A stretch of DNA of 64,000 bases from Amylostereum areolatum (Eukaryota > Basidiomycota > Agaricomycetes > Russulales > Stereaceae), in assembly GCA_012932865.1 (NCBI GenBank), contig SAXG01000006.1:496001-560000 (forward strand), written 5' to 3'. Shown here piece by piece: positions 54,179-64,000 of this stretch. Below the pieces are notes generated by a model. That model was not told the origin of the DNA and ran no database searches. It was given only the letters and a program-made list of their open reading frames with translations. The position numbers were made by a program, and so were the translations under genes. Every line of letters starts with the position of its first letter. Position 1 is the first letter of the stretch.

Positions 54179-56099
54179 TTAGACATTCTCAATGTGTGTG
54201 TGATCGTCGTTCCCATTGCCATTGATGCCTTTTTCGGGGATGGTGGGGAGGTGGGAGCCGTTGATGTCAGGGTGGCCATGACGGTCTCCTGCGGCGATGG
54301 GATGCATTTCGGCGCCGTCGGGAATTTTGTCGTTGGGCAGACCAGGACGAGCGGTCCAATCCTGTGTAGTCCCTGCGGACTTCGATATAGTCTGTCGCGA
54401 ACTCTCCGATCTGGGACGACACGTCAACGCTCGATGCGAGAGGGAGAAAGCAACGACACGACACACTTGATCTTCGTCCATCCCGAGCGTTTGCGCCGTG
54501 TCGTCGCCGCGGAGGTGCAAGCCCGGAATCATGTCGATGCTCTTTGCGATGAGCGCGGTGACGACGAAGGTGTAGCCGCATGCGGCGCACGCGTACGCGA
54601 ACTGAATGTACAACTGCTTGTAATTGTGGTCAAGCCAGCCACCGCGAATGGACGTGTTCACGCCGTCGAGCGAGATGACGGACGCGTCCGCGAACAGGCC
54701 GTTGGTGAGCAGGCCGATAATCCCGCCGACGGCGTGCTCCGCGAACAAATCGAGCGCGTCGTCGATGCGCAAAAGGAATTTGACTGTGGGGCGCAAAGCG
54801 TGAGAGGGGAGGAGGGGGATGGGCGAGAGAAGGGAAAGACGTACGCTTGGTCGCGTAGTTACACACGGCGCCAGTGACAATGCCCATAATGACCGAGGCC
54901 CAGGCCGGTATATTGCCCGACGCAGGGGTAGCGGCGACGAGACCTGCGATGGTTCCCGAGCAGAAGCCAACCGCGCTCCATTTGCGCTCGTAGCGGTAAT
55001 CGAGCATGCACCAAACGATGCCACCGAACGCGGCGGCGAGCATGGAGTTCCAAACGGCGTAGACGGCGCGAAGGTTGGCGCCGAAGGCGCTGCCGCCGTT
55101 GAAGCCGAGCCAGCCGAACCAAAGGAGGAAGGTGCCTAGGGAAACAAGGGAGACGTTGTGCGGGCGGAAGTTGAGGAGCTCGCGTTCGCTACGTCGGCCG
55201 AGAACCCAGGAGTACGCCAAACCTCCGACGCCGCTGCCAATTTCGACGGGGCCTCCACCTGACGGTGAGAGATAAGAAAAATAACACGTGAGCGGGATGA
55301 GATGATTGTGAGGTTATGGAGGGGGGAAAGCGGACTAACCGGCATAGTCGAGAACTCCCCAAGACAAACCCCAGCCATTGACTGCCCAGGCCCAGCAGGC
55401 GAGGGGGCAATAGACGATGGTCATCCAGACGAAAGCAAAAATCATGGCAGGGATGAGGCGCCCACGCTCGGCGATGCCGCCCATGAGAATACAAACGGTC
55501 ACGCAAGCGAACTCCATCTGATAGAAGGCGTAGAGGAGTTCTGGAATGAAGGGCGAGCCTGGGGATGGCTCGGCGAGGACACGCTGGAGACCGAAACGAT
55601 TGAGGTTGCCGATGAATCCATTGGTCGCGGTGGGAGAAAAGGCGAGAGAGTAGCCCCAGAAGTACCACTGGAAGATAACGACGGCGTTGGCGGCAGCGAC
55701 AGCCCAGATGAGGGAGAGAGCGGATTTACGGCGTGCGAGACCGGAGTAGAGAAAAGCTTTTTTTGACGGAGATGAAAAGGTGGAGGACGTGAAAGGAAAA
55801 TCGAGAGACGAACCAAGACCAGGGATCATGAGAAAGACGAGAGCACCTGCGAGGATGATGTATGCGACATCGCCCTTGTCGAACCTGCGGGGAAATTGGA
55901 AATTAGGGAATCGAGAAACGAGAAGAGGTGAGGGGAACTGAGTTCAACTGACGCGGACTGATCGACCTCGCCTGAAAACGAAAACGGTGAGTAGGTGAGA
56001 GAAATGAAAGGCGAAAGGACGTACGGAGAGAGAGCATTGTCGATGGGTTCTCCCGTCGTAGGACTTAGCAGTACGGAAGAGAGAAGAGGCCGAGGACAT
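54179..56099 (-). CDS. Amt/Mep ammonium transporter
   Basis: Core blocks read down the minus strand: FDKGDVAYIILAGALVFLMIPG, FLYSGLARRKSALSLIW, FQWYFWGYSLAF, MEFACVTVCILMGGIAERG, WMTIVYCPLACWAW, GPVEIGSGVGGLAYSWVLG, FGWLGFNGGSA, GLVAATPASG, HAVGGIIGLLTNGLF and LYIQFAYACAACGYTF: the eleven-helix Amt/MEP/Rh fold with its substrate-pore region. The C-terminal cytosolic tail has GEFATDYIEVRRDY, then AAGDRHGHPDI. Introns separate most blocks. The tail is out of frame by one base after RRDYT (near 54375). The N terminus is uncertain: ATG 56099 is the best upstream start, but the first exon's frame is not proven. It imports ammonium at the plasma membrane; fungal members are usually under nitrogen control, which cannot be checked here. 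Confidence 0.88.
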
Positions 56100-56476
56100 T
56101 GGAAGTTAGTACATAGATGACCTCATACCACTGCTATTGAACGGGAACATCCGAGTCCGATTCGAAACCCCGTGCGGCGTGCACCCCGCCGGATGTGGAG
56201 TGGTCAGCCTTGCCTTTCGCCCTCGATGTCTGCCGATGTTCGTGAACGTGTGGGACGAGGTCTGTGCTCTCGGTCGGTCTGCGGAGGACGAGAGGAGACG
56301 AGAGCGGGAGAACTTAGAAGTGGGTGACTAATCACGCGTTATTCACGCGTCGGTCGCGTCGAACGATTTTACTCCTTTTTTTCTTGGGTCCCGATTGGAT
56401 CCTGGCCCTCCCTCAAATATCTTCTCATCACCTTCGCCTTTCCTCGTGCGTTCCCCGTTCCCTCGCGCTCAACGCC
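56100..56476. other. Divergent promoter region, AMT / ERG5
   Basis: Lies between two divergent genes. Pyrimidine-rich just before ATG 56477, as is common for fungal core promoters. No gene. Confidence 0.45.
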
Positions 56477-58381
56477 ATGGCCACCCTCAAGGAGTACACC
56501 GTGTCCGCCTCCATCCCCTCTTCCACCTCTCCCGCTCTCTCCATCCCCATTCCCATCCTTCCTCGCCGCATCCTCCTTCGCCGCCAGCTGGATCTATACC
56601 ACCGCCGTTATCATCTTTTCTCTCCTTGCCCTCGAGCAAACCGTCTACCGCTGGAAGAAGCAGCAACTCCCCGGCGACAGATGGACAATTCCTCTCATCG
56701 GAAAGTTCGCCGATTCCCTCAAACCCACCATGGAGGGTTACATGAAGCAGTGGAATTCGGGTGCCCTCAGCGCTATTAGCGTGTTCAACATGTAAATCCT
56801 TCCCTGCCGTCATTCCATTCATTCCCTCAAACAATTGCCGTAAAGCTTCATCGTCATGGCTTCTTCCAACGACTACGCACGTAAGATCCTCAACTCCCCC
56901 AACCACGCCGAACCTTGTCTTGTCCACTCCGCGAAACAGATCCTTCTTCCCGACAACTGGTTCGTCGCAAACATCCCCTCTTTCTTTCCCACCCTTTTCC
57001 TCATCTCTTTCCCAGGGTTTTCCTCACCGGCAAGGCCCATGTGGACTACCGACGTGGTTTGAATGGCCTCTTCACACACAAGGCCTTGGGGTATTCATCT
57101 TCCCCGTCAATGCGCATATACTCTGCTCACTTTCGTCCAGCATGTACTTCGGCGCCATGGACACCATTACCCGTGAGCACTTTGCTCGGTGGTTGAAGAC
57201 CGCTGGTCCCGAAGGGAAGCCTCAGCCGATCATGATGCCCGTTCGCGACATGAACATGGTAACCTCTCTTCGCGTCTTCTGTGGCACACACCTCCCGGAA
57301 CACGCCGCCCAGGAGATCAGCGAGAAGTACTGGCTTATCACCCTCGCTCTGGAGCTCGTGAACTTCCCCTTGGCTATCCCTGGCACCAAGGTTTACCGAG
57401 CCATTCAGGCCCGCAAAATCGCACTCAAGTGGCTTGAGACTGCCGCCAACCTTAGCAAAAAGGCGATGGCCGAGGGCCGCGAGTCGACTTGCATGCTCGA
57501 CGAGTGGGTCAACATTCTCAATGAGCCCGCGTACAAGGGTCGCCGCGACTTCAGCGACCGCGAGATGGCCATGGTCGTCTTCTCTTTCCTTTTCGCTAGT
57601 CAGGACGCTATGAGCAGTGGCTTGATCTACGGTTTCCAGCACCTTGCCGACCATCCCGAGATCTTTGCCAAGGTTCGCGCCGAGCAGGAAGCCGTTCGCG
57701 GTGGTAATTACGACGTGCCCATGACGTTGGAGATGCTGGACCAGATGCCGTATCTGCGTGCCGTGGTTAAGGAGAGCATGCGTGTCAAGCCGCCAGTGAC
57801 AATGGTACGTGTCTCACCTGTTTGAGATAGCTCGGCGCTGACGTATGATTCAGGTACCGTACAAAACTACGAAAGCCTTCCCGATCGCCGAAGATTACAC
57901 TGTTCCATCCGGAAGCATGGTTATTCCCTCGTTCTACAACTCCCTTCACGATCCGCAAGTGTTCCCCGATCCCGACACCCTTCTTCCGGAGCGCTGGCTG
58001 GACCCGGAAAGCTCGGCGAACCAAAATCCGAAGAACTACCTCGTATTCGGAAGCGGACCGCACAAGTGCATCGGCATCGAGTACGCGACGATGAACATCG
58101 CGATCTGTTTGGCGCTGGGTGTGACGACGATGAACTGGGAGCACGTACGAACGGCGGAGAGCGACAAAGTCCAGTAAGTGCACTGCCTCTCGATCTGCTT
58201 ATGAAGCCTCGCTAAATGTGGCACCTGCAGAATCATCGCGACGTTGTTCCCTCAGGATGGGTGCATCATGAAGTTCACGCCCGATGGCATGAGCCTCATG
58301 AGAGGCAGAGTCGGCGACAGTTGTCGTGTCGCTGAGGACGGGGAAGAAGTACATAGAGACCATCGCGGCGTGGCGCGGTGA
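56477..58381 (+). CDS. ERG5: ERG5-type sterol C-22 desaturase (CYP61 P450)
   Basis: Exons 56477-56791, 56846-56959, 57016-57090, 57141-57804, 57854-58173 and 58231-58381. The N-terminal membrane anchor TTAVIIFSLLALEQT is followed by PLIGKFADSLKP, FIVMASSNDYARKILNS, FLTGKAHVDYRRGLNGLF, FLFASQDAMSSG (I helix), the K-helix VVKESMRVKPP, LLPERWL, and the heme ligand loop FGSGPHKCIG. These are CYP61 signatures. The enzyme introduces the C-22 double bond late in ergosterol synthesis in the ER, using NADPH via P450 reductase. Total exon length is 1639 nt, one base more than a multiple of three; the surplus base lies between the ATG and the anchor (about 56510-56575, Pro/Ser-rich). As a conserved single gene it is more likely a consensus error than a defect. 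Confidence 0.92.
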
Positions 58382-58962
58382 TCAGTAATACTCCACGAGC
58401 AGCATAATATACCCCGTCGTAATGGCACGGAACGGCCGACTACATTCGTTTTCTTACCCTCGGTGGATAGTAAAGAAGCTCTTGCAGTGTGTATAATTAT
58501 CAGATTCGGTCATCGAAAGAGTTCTGGCTTTGGCCAAGCGTGATGCGCGGGAACGTGACTTGCGCCGAGCTTGAAGATTCTGTCAGCCTGACGCTCCTTT
58601 TCCTTTTCCTGCCCTCATCTCTTTTCCTGTTTCTGTCTACATGCTATTGTGCCCAGGCTGATACTTGCAGGTTCCCCTCTAGACTATTAGGCAATCGGAC
58701 CTTCAGCGATATGACGTCGCAACATTCAAGTTCAGGCTGGTCCAGCGAAATTGTCTCAGACAGTACAGGATTCACGTCCTATGTTTCAACCTGTTGCAGC
58801 TCAGACTGGAGAGTTTCTTGCGCTGGTCTTAACTACACTTGTGTCATTGCGATCTTGACCGGCCTACAAGGATGATTAAATGTCGGCGTTTTGGTCGACT
58901 GTGTCCAGTCGTTCCCCGTCCTCGACCTTCCCGATCGCCCGCCCTATCCAACGTTTCCAGCA
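58382..58962. other. Intergenic region
   Basis: 3' region of ERG5 and promoter of the kinase gene. A short frame near 58489-58875 with a hydrophobic core has no support from splice sites or motifs. Confidence 0.4.
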
Positions 58963-60999
58963 ATGAACGCACCCAACCCCTACAAGATCCATCAGGACGT
59001 CCACAAGGTGAGGAGCCCGCGCATATCCCCTATCATACCCGCGAACATAAGCTGACGGACGGAGCAGTTTCGCAAGACGCCTCGAAGGTTCGCCACGCAG
59101 AACCCGCCTCTTACGGCGATCGCACGTCCTGCTCAAGAAGACGCAGCCCGGCCGAAGGTCATTCTCCAACGCCGCAAGCCCCTGTGCGCCATCCTCAATT
59201 TCGACCCCAACCAGCCCGAAGCTGCTCCTATCGACGACGCTCCAATACCCAAGATCGCTTGCGTGCCCCCTTCCCCACCTCGGGTCGCGGCGGCGCCTCT
59301 CCCAACCGCTCACATCGCGCTTGAGCAATTCACGCCCACACAGCTCCTCGGCCAGGGCGGTTTCGGCAAGGTCTACCGCGTAGAGGACAAGACGACCGGC
59401 AAGGCCTTCGCGCTCAAGGTCGTCGACAAAGCCGCTGCTCAAGCGGGGGCTAGTCAAGTTGATCAAGCTGGAGCAGCGCATTCTCCGCAAGCTTTCGGGC
59501 ACAGAAGGCGTGCTCGAGCTTCATGCGAGCTGGAACGACTGCGAGAACTTTTACATGCTCACGGTGTGTTTTCTTCCTTTCTACCTGATGAAGGGAAAAG
59601 ACTGAGCGAGCGAACGTAGGAACTGTACCCCACGGGAGACCTTCGTATGAACATGAAGCACGCCATGCGCCACAAGGACTTGGCCCAGTTCTGGATCGCG
59701 GAGCTCGTTGTCGCGCTCGACGCCCTCCACGCGCGCAAGATCATGCATCGCGACCTCAAACCGGACAACATCCTCATCGACCAAGATGGCCACCTCGTCC
59801 TGGCCGATTTCGGCATGGCGAGAAATTTTGGAGGAGATAAGGCGCGAGTTTGCCCGACAAAGGAGGGTGAAATTGGTCGGGGAGGAGCCTGCCGCAGGGG
59901 ACAAGGGAGGACATCACTAGTTCACCGTGTGGCACGCCGCGATACATGGCGCCTGAAGTGCTTCAAGGTCTGCCGTACGGCTACTCTGCGGACGTGTGGC
60001 CAGTCGGCGTCATATTGTTCATGATGATCTCCCACCGGGTGCGTCTCGTTACTTGTCGTCGTCGGTGTTCGGCACCTGTGCTCATTGGCGTGTTTTAGCT
60101 ACCGTTCAAGGGCCCCGGGACGAACAGAAAGGAGCATTGTGAGGTCGTGATGAACAACGAAGTGTCGTTCAAGGACGGCGAAGGCGACGAGATTTCCCGG
60201 GACCTTTCACTCAAGGTCGTTCTTCGCTCCATCTTTCCCTCAAGTTTTCGCCGTCTGACTCTCGACATAGTTTCTGGAAAAGGATCCTACCAAGCGCATC
60301 TCGTTGGCCGATGCCAAGCAGCATGCGTACTTTGCGACCACGTACGCGTTTTCCATCCCCGAGAAGCGTCGATGCACATGCTGACTTGTGAATCCCGTTC
60401 TGCAGCAATTGGGACGACATATCGGCCAGGAAGATGACGCCCCCTGTCATGCCCCCGACCCCATCTGCGTCTATCACCCTCCTCCCTGTCAAAATTACAG
60501 GGCGGCACCGAACTCGCGTTGGATTCTCCGGACGCTCATCCACAATTTAACTTTCGCCGCGCCTTCGTTCCGAAGCAAGGAATTCGCAGAGCAGTACAAC
60601 GCTGCCCGGAGGGCAGCCGTGAAACTGCAGCGCCCCCCCTCTCCTGCCCAGGTACCCGCGCCCCCACCGAATCCTTCCCCGGTTCTCGGCGCAGCCCTCG
60701 CACCCCCACACGCCCTGACCCGCGCCCAAAGCCACCTCGCAACATTGCGACGAAAGTTAGCAGTCGCGAAGCCCGGTCCGTCGACCAAGGTCAAGACGGA
60801 GAAGGAGGTCCCGAAGGCGCCGGAGGGCGAGGAAGATCCGTGGACGGCGGTGACGGAGTGCTCCGTGCTGAGGGTGGTGGCTGCCGTCGACGAGCTCGCT
60901 GTGCAGGAGGAAGGAGAGCGGAAGGCGGCGTGGTGGTGGACCGGGTTTGGGCGGACAAAGGAGCAGAAGCCGCATAGGGACTGCAGACAGGTGTCCTAA
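58963..60999 (+). CDS. AGC-like serine/threonine protein kinase
   Basis: Exon 1 (58963-59007) encodes [15 protein letters not shown]; after an intron ending at 59067 the frame continues through a Pro-rich N terminus into the kinase domain: [13 protein letters not shown] (Gly loop), FALKVVDK (ATP Lys), [12 protein letters not shown] (helix C), [12 protein letters not shown] (catalytic loop), LADFGMAR (DFG), [12 protein letters not shown] (APE), [31 protein letters not shown] and then NWDDI as the start of an AGC-type C-terminal extension. The tail is Ala/Pro-rich. Frame breaks of one base are needed in the G5 run at 59455-59459 and again near 60497 and 60550, so the end at 60999 is provisional. 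All catalytic residues seen are intact. The specific AGC subfamily and substrates cannot be named. Confidence 0.8.
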
Positions 61000-61430
61000 G
61001 CGCCGTGGCAATATGTTGGTTCTTCATGCAAGCGACCTTGTCTGATCATAATTTGGTGTGCTACCTAGTCTCCTCGCAAAGGCCCCCAGCCCGAGATCGT
61101 GGATCAAGAGAGGTCCAAGGCCAGTAAGTTACATAAATAACGAAGTAAGTGGGAGTCCAGATTCGTATGTAACATTCTAGCCCGTTGGATGCATCCTCCA
61201 CTACAACTGGGAACGAGAGCTGGGGGTCCATATAATCGTCCGTCACCGACGACCGTTGTAAGTAACAGTGGGGTGCGCCAGCGCCAGGGGGATGTAGGGG
61301 TGAATACAAAGGGCCGACTAGCGGAAGCGTATAAATGTACAGCTTATACCACGGCGCGGCCTCGAGGATGCTTGAGGTGCAGCTTGCGACTTCGTGCGCC
61401 TCTCGCGACGTCCGCGAGGTTGCGTTCAGC
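61000..61430. other. Convergent 3' region
   Basis: Between the kinase and a membrane-protein gene. No gene recognised. Confidence 0.4.
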
Positions 61431-62666
61431 CTATACTATGTCTGGCCCTATCCGTCGATTGGGCTTGAGCGGCAGGCTCGGATTCGGTATCGAGGACAGA
61501 GTGTTGTAGGACATGATCGACGCGGGGCTGGCCGACAGTGGGGAAATGTACGCCGCGTTGAGGGATTGGGGGAGCAGCGGCGCGTTCGACCCGGCGGACA
61601 TGTAACTGCGTCCGGTGGGCGAGGTGGGAGGATAGCCGTGATGATGGCTGTAGGGCGAGGGTGTGGCCTTCGACCTAGGCGACGATGGAGGACTCGCGCT
61701 CGCGTTTGGTGCAGGACGGGTGGTCTGCGTGCTCACGCGTAGGGGCGGTGGCGCCGCCGGCGGGGCGGCGGGTGGTGGGGTTACTTCCGTTTTCGGCGGG
61801 GACGACTCCTAGGAATGTGGAATAGGCCCCGGTGAGCTCGACCGTGAACCGTCGGACGCGAGGGTGATTTCGGGCGCGCGCACCGAAGGCGGCCAAAAGG
61901 GCGAGGAGCGCGATGAGCGCCGTTCCGCCTATGACGCCCCCGATAATCGCACCGGTGTTTGGGCTTGGGGCCGTGACCGAAGAGTCGCCATCGTCTAGGC
62001 TGCGAGAGGCAACGATGAACATCGAACGTGCGGTCCACCGTTTGGCATGGTCGAGGAAACGCACCTGTAGACTATGCGATCCAATATCGCGCGGGAGGCG
62101 CTGCCGTTGCGTCGTCCGTTTTGTAAGACGATAGTGTGGGGCGCGTTCGAGAGAGATTGGTTCGCGTATGCAAGCACGCGGTACTTGTATCCCGCGCCTG
62201 GGGACTGGAAGAAGTCGCCGACATGTTCGCCGTCGATGAAAAACTGCATATCTGTGGCAATTCCTGGCGGCGTCACGCAGTACACTTCCACAGTCACGCC
62301 TGAAAAGTACGCGTTATACACGCTATTCGGGAGAGTCGACGGACGAGACGCACCTGTGAACGATATCGAGGCGTTGAGGGGCGCGTTCGACGATCCGTCG
62401 AGGGACAGCGTTTGATCGAAGATGGACGAATGCCACGTCCCGTTCGTGGTCTTCGTCGGATTGGGCTGGCCATCGCAACTTGGACACGAAAAGGAATTTG
62501 CCCAAACGCCAGGGGGGGTATAGTTGACCACGGCACCGGTGTCGGGATCTCCGAAGGTGTCGTCGATTGTGATGTTCACCTGCTTGCAGTGTGCCATCAC
62601 CGTGGAATAGAAACAAACAAGAAGGCATGGAAGGGGAATTTTCACAGGAAGAGCAAGGAGCCTCAT
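61431..62666 (-). CDS. Secreted/one-pass membrane protein of unknown function
   Basis: Exon 1 is 62666-62065 and exon 2 starts at 61999 (donor GTGCGT, acceptor TCGCAG). Signal peptide MRLLALPVKIPLPCLLVCFYS. The ectodomain of about 180 residues has Asn-linked glycosylation sites, paired Cys (FSCPSCDG) and a beta-rich, carbohydrate-binding-like pattern (FFIDGEHVGDFF). A transmembrane helix follows the stalk (NTGAIIGGVIGGTALIALLALLAAF), then a basic cytosolic tail rich in Pro/Ser with GYPPTSPTG. One single-base break near 61740 separates the juxtamembrane part from the rest of the tail, which ends at 61431. This layout is common for basidiomycete cell-surface proteins of unknown role; I do not recognise a specific family. 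Confidence 0.7.
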
Positions 62667-63546
62667 GCGGACGAAGCGAGCTGGCGAAAGGAGAGAATGG
62701 GGTCAAAGCTGGCTAGCTGGCTGGCAGTGGGGAGGAGGGTCGTCCGACGAGAGAAGGCGGGGAGCGGGCCCCATCGGTTAATATAAGGCCAAGGTGCTGG
62801 CAACGTGCCGGGGCGAGAAGGCGTCTTATGCCAGCCGAGGAAGAAGGGGAAGGGTCCTTCGAAATCGGAAAGCCTTGGGTGCTCTATGAACATTGACGTG
62901 TTGCTGCCTGTCAGAAACTCGTCTCACGCCGGCACGTACGAGGATTTGCATAGACTTGCGGGGGCGTTGAGCGCCGTTGACAGGGCCAGAGGGGACAAGG
63001 TCCACGGCAAAAAAGACGAGTCTCCGATCGCTGTGGGTCCCAATCATCATGGTGGCTCAGTTCATAATGTCGGATCGAGGTGTGGACGCTCTTCGACCTG
63101 ACCAGAATCTGTTGACGGGTGTACTGTAATGCTCAACCTGCTGTATCTTCTTGCAGCCCCGTTGGCAAGAAAGGGCTGGTCAAGACCAGTTTAACGGAGG
63201 TTCGTACTCACTGCAAGCACCCCACCGCAGATACTAAACGAACATACCGTGCGGCTCCGTACAGGAACAGCTTTTACGTCGGCCGCCAGACAAGGTTCAG
63301 CTGCCGTGGCCACTATTGCACGAGCCTGTTCGCCCCGCGACCACGTTGGAGTGGAACTTCCGAGTTGAACTTCATTGAAGAGTGTAATAAAAGAAGGGTC
63401 ACGGAGAGCAGTCGGGACTCGGGAGCCGAGCAACGAAGCATCTTGTTGCGCGGCTGTGCCGGCGGCAAACTCAGCTCGTAATAACTTCGTATCAATCCGT
63501 ACTAAGTCAAATTCGAGCGGCCAAGGCCTTCCCGAATCCCAGACAT
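62667..63546. other. Divergent intergenic region
   Basis: No gene supported. Short frames here are GC shadows. Confidence 0.4.
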
Positions 63547-64000
63547 ATGTCCAGAGTATCTCTCCAAGACCCTCCGCAACCCAACGATGTCGAAGAGTAC
63601 CAACGCTCTTCACATCCCTCTCCGTGCAAACCCGGCGTTCTGCTCGCCGCCAGCGCTCTCCAGCTCGAGCTCGGGGAATCCGAGACGACGTTCAACACCG
63701 ACCACATCATAGTTTCACCCTTCCTGTCCCCCTCCCAGTCCAGCCTCTCACGCTCTTCTCAAGAGCTCCTCCAACCGCCCCCACCCGCTCCCCCGCCTCC
63801 CCCGCCCAGCCGTGTGCGCTTCCGATCCCGCGTGCGTATCAGCGGGCTGCGCCATACGCGCACGCACTCCCTCGACTCGTCCTCGGGCTCGCCCTCTTCC
63901 TCCATATCCGTCCCGCTAGAATCCAACCCTCGTGGCGTGTTGGGGCAGCGTCTATCCATGCTCACGCCCTCGATGTGGCAAAAACGCCTGCCTGCTCCCG
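63547..64000 (+). CDS. Unrecognised gene, 5' part (runs off the window)
   Basis: ATG at 63547 opens a frame that stays open to the window edge (151 codons). It begins MSRVSLQDPPQPNDVEEY, is hydrophilic, and has a PPPPAPPPPPP tract followed by basic and Ser-rich segments (RVRFRSRVRISG, HSLDSSSGSPSSS). A conserved-looking block LNPRG-type (ESNPRGVLGQRLSMLTPS) comes near the end. No signal peptide or domain is visible. It may be a regulatory or scaffold protein, but function cannot be assigned from this part. Confidence 0.5.
   Translation, partial: MSRVSLQDPPQPNDVEEYQRSSHPSPCKPGVLLAASALQLELGESETTFNTDHIIVSPFLSPSQSSLSRSSQELLQPPPPAPPPPPPSRVRFRSRVRISGLRHTRTHSLDSSSGSPSSSISVPLESNPRGVLGQRLSMLTPSMWQKRLPAP

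Noticed and set aside
52001..55220. Many Arg-rich minus- and plus-strand frames
   Set aside because: GC-rich shadows of prenylcysteine oxidase and the ammonium transporter.
1..64000. Bacterial operon, CRISPR array or phage content
   Set aside because: Intron-rich eukaryotic genes throughout; no regularly spaced repeats and no prokaryotic gene order.

Overview
The window looks like nuclear DNA of a basidiomycete fungus, probably an Agaricomycete. Genes are dense and cut by many 45-70 bp GT-AG introns with CTNAC-like branch sites. Host proteins (ERG5-type P450, LAS1, prenylcysteine oxidase, Amt/Mep, MRP-type ABC transporter, F-BAR/RhoGAP) are fungal, and the LTR elements are Ty3/gypsy with chromodomain integrases. 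No rRNA, tRNA or CRISPR was seen.

Left third (1-25.1 kb). A DUF6589-like gene fragment enters from the left edge. It converges on a minus-strand gene running 25089 to 1775 that encodes a RecQ-type helicase joined in frame to a C-terminal bromodomain. That gene is split inside the bromodomain by a 20.6 kb stack of three LTR elements, each with an exact 5-bp target duplication. The outer one is a minus-strand Ty3/gypsy (2229-22810, TSD CCTTG). It carries a full plus-strand Ty3/gypsy (5833-13348, TSD GTGGT) and a coding-free TRIM/LARD-like element (16474-19223, TSD TCAGG). Removing the insertions restores an 816-codon helicase gene and a 1296-codon outer pol on paper, so all events look recent. 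The outer element also has an unusual module between pol and the 3' LTR: a spliced coiled-coil/zinc-knuckle ORF, a small helical ORF and a one-pass membrane ORF.

Middle (25.9-48 kb). A type I membrane protein of 12 exons; LAS1 (pre-rRNA endonuclease); a full ABCC/MRP transporter; a tandem pair of PIF1-like helicases with an RNase H1-type hybrid-binding domain, separated by two small TA-flanked inverted-repeat elements; and an F-BAR/RhoGAP protein on the minus strand.

Right (48.6-64 kb). Dienelactone-hydrolase-like remnant, F-box-type protein, prenylcysteine oxidase, Amt/Mep ammonium transporter, ERG5/CYP61 C-22 sterol desaturase, AGC-like protein kinase, a secreted/one-pass membrane protein, and the start of an unrecognised gene leaving the window. 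Several of these show isolated one-base frame breaks, often in GC-rich or homopolymer runs, which is more like consensus errors than gene death except perhaps in the hydrolase. The genes do not form one pathway. The common thread of the left and middle parts is mobile DNA plus helicases carrying reader-type domains.
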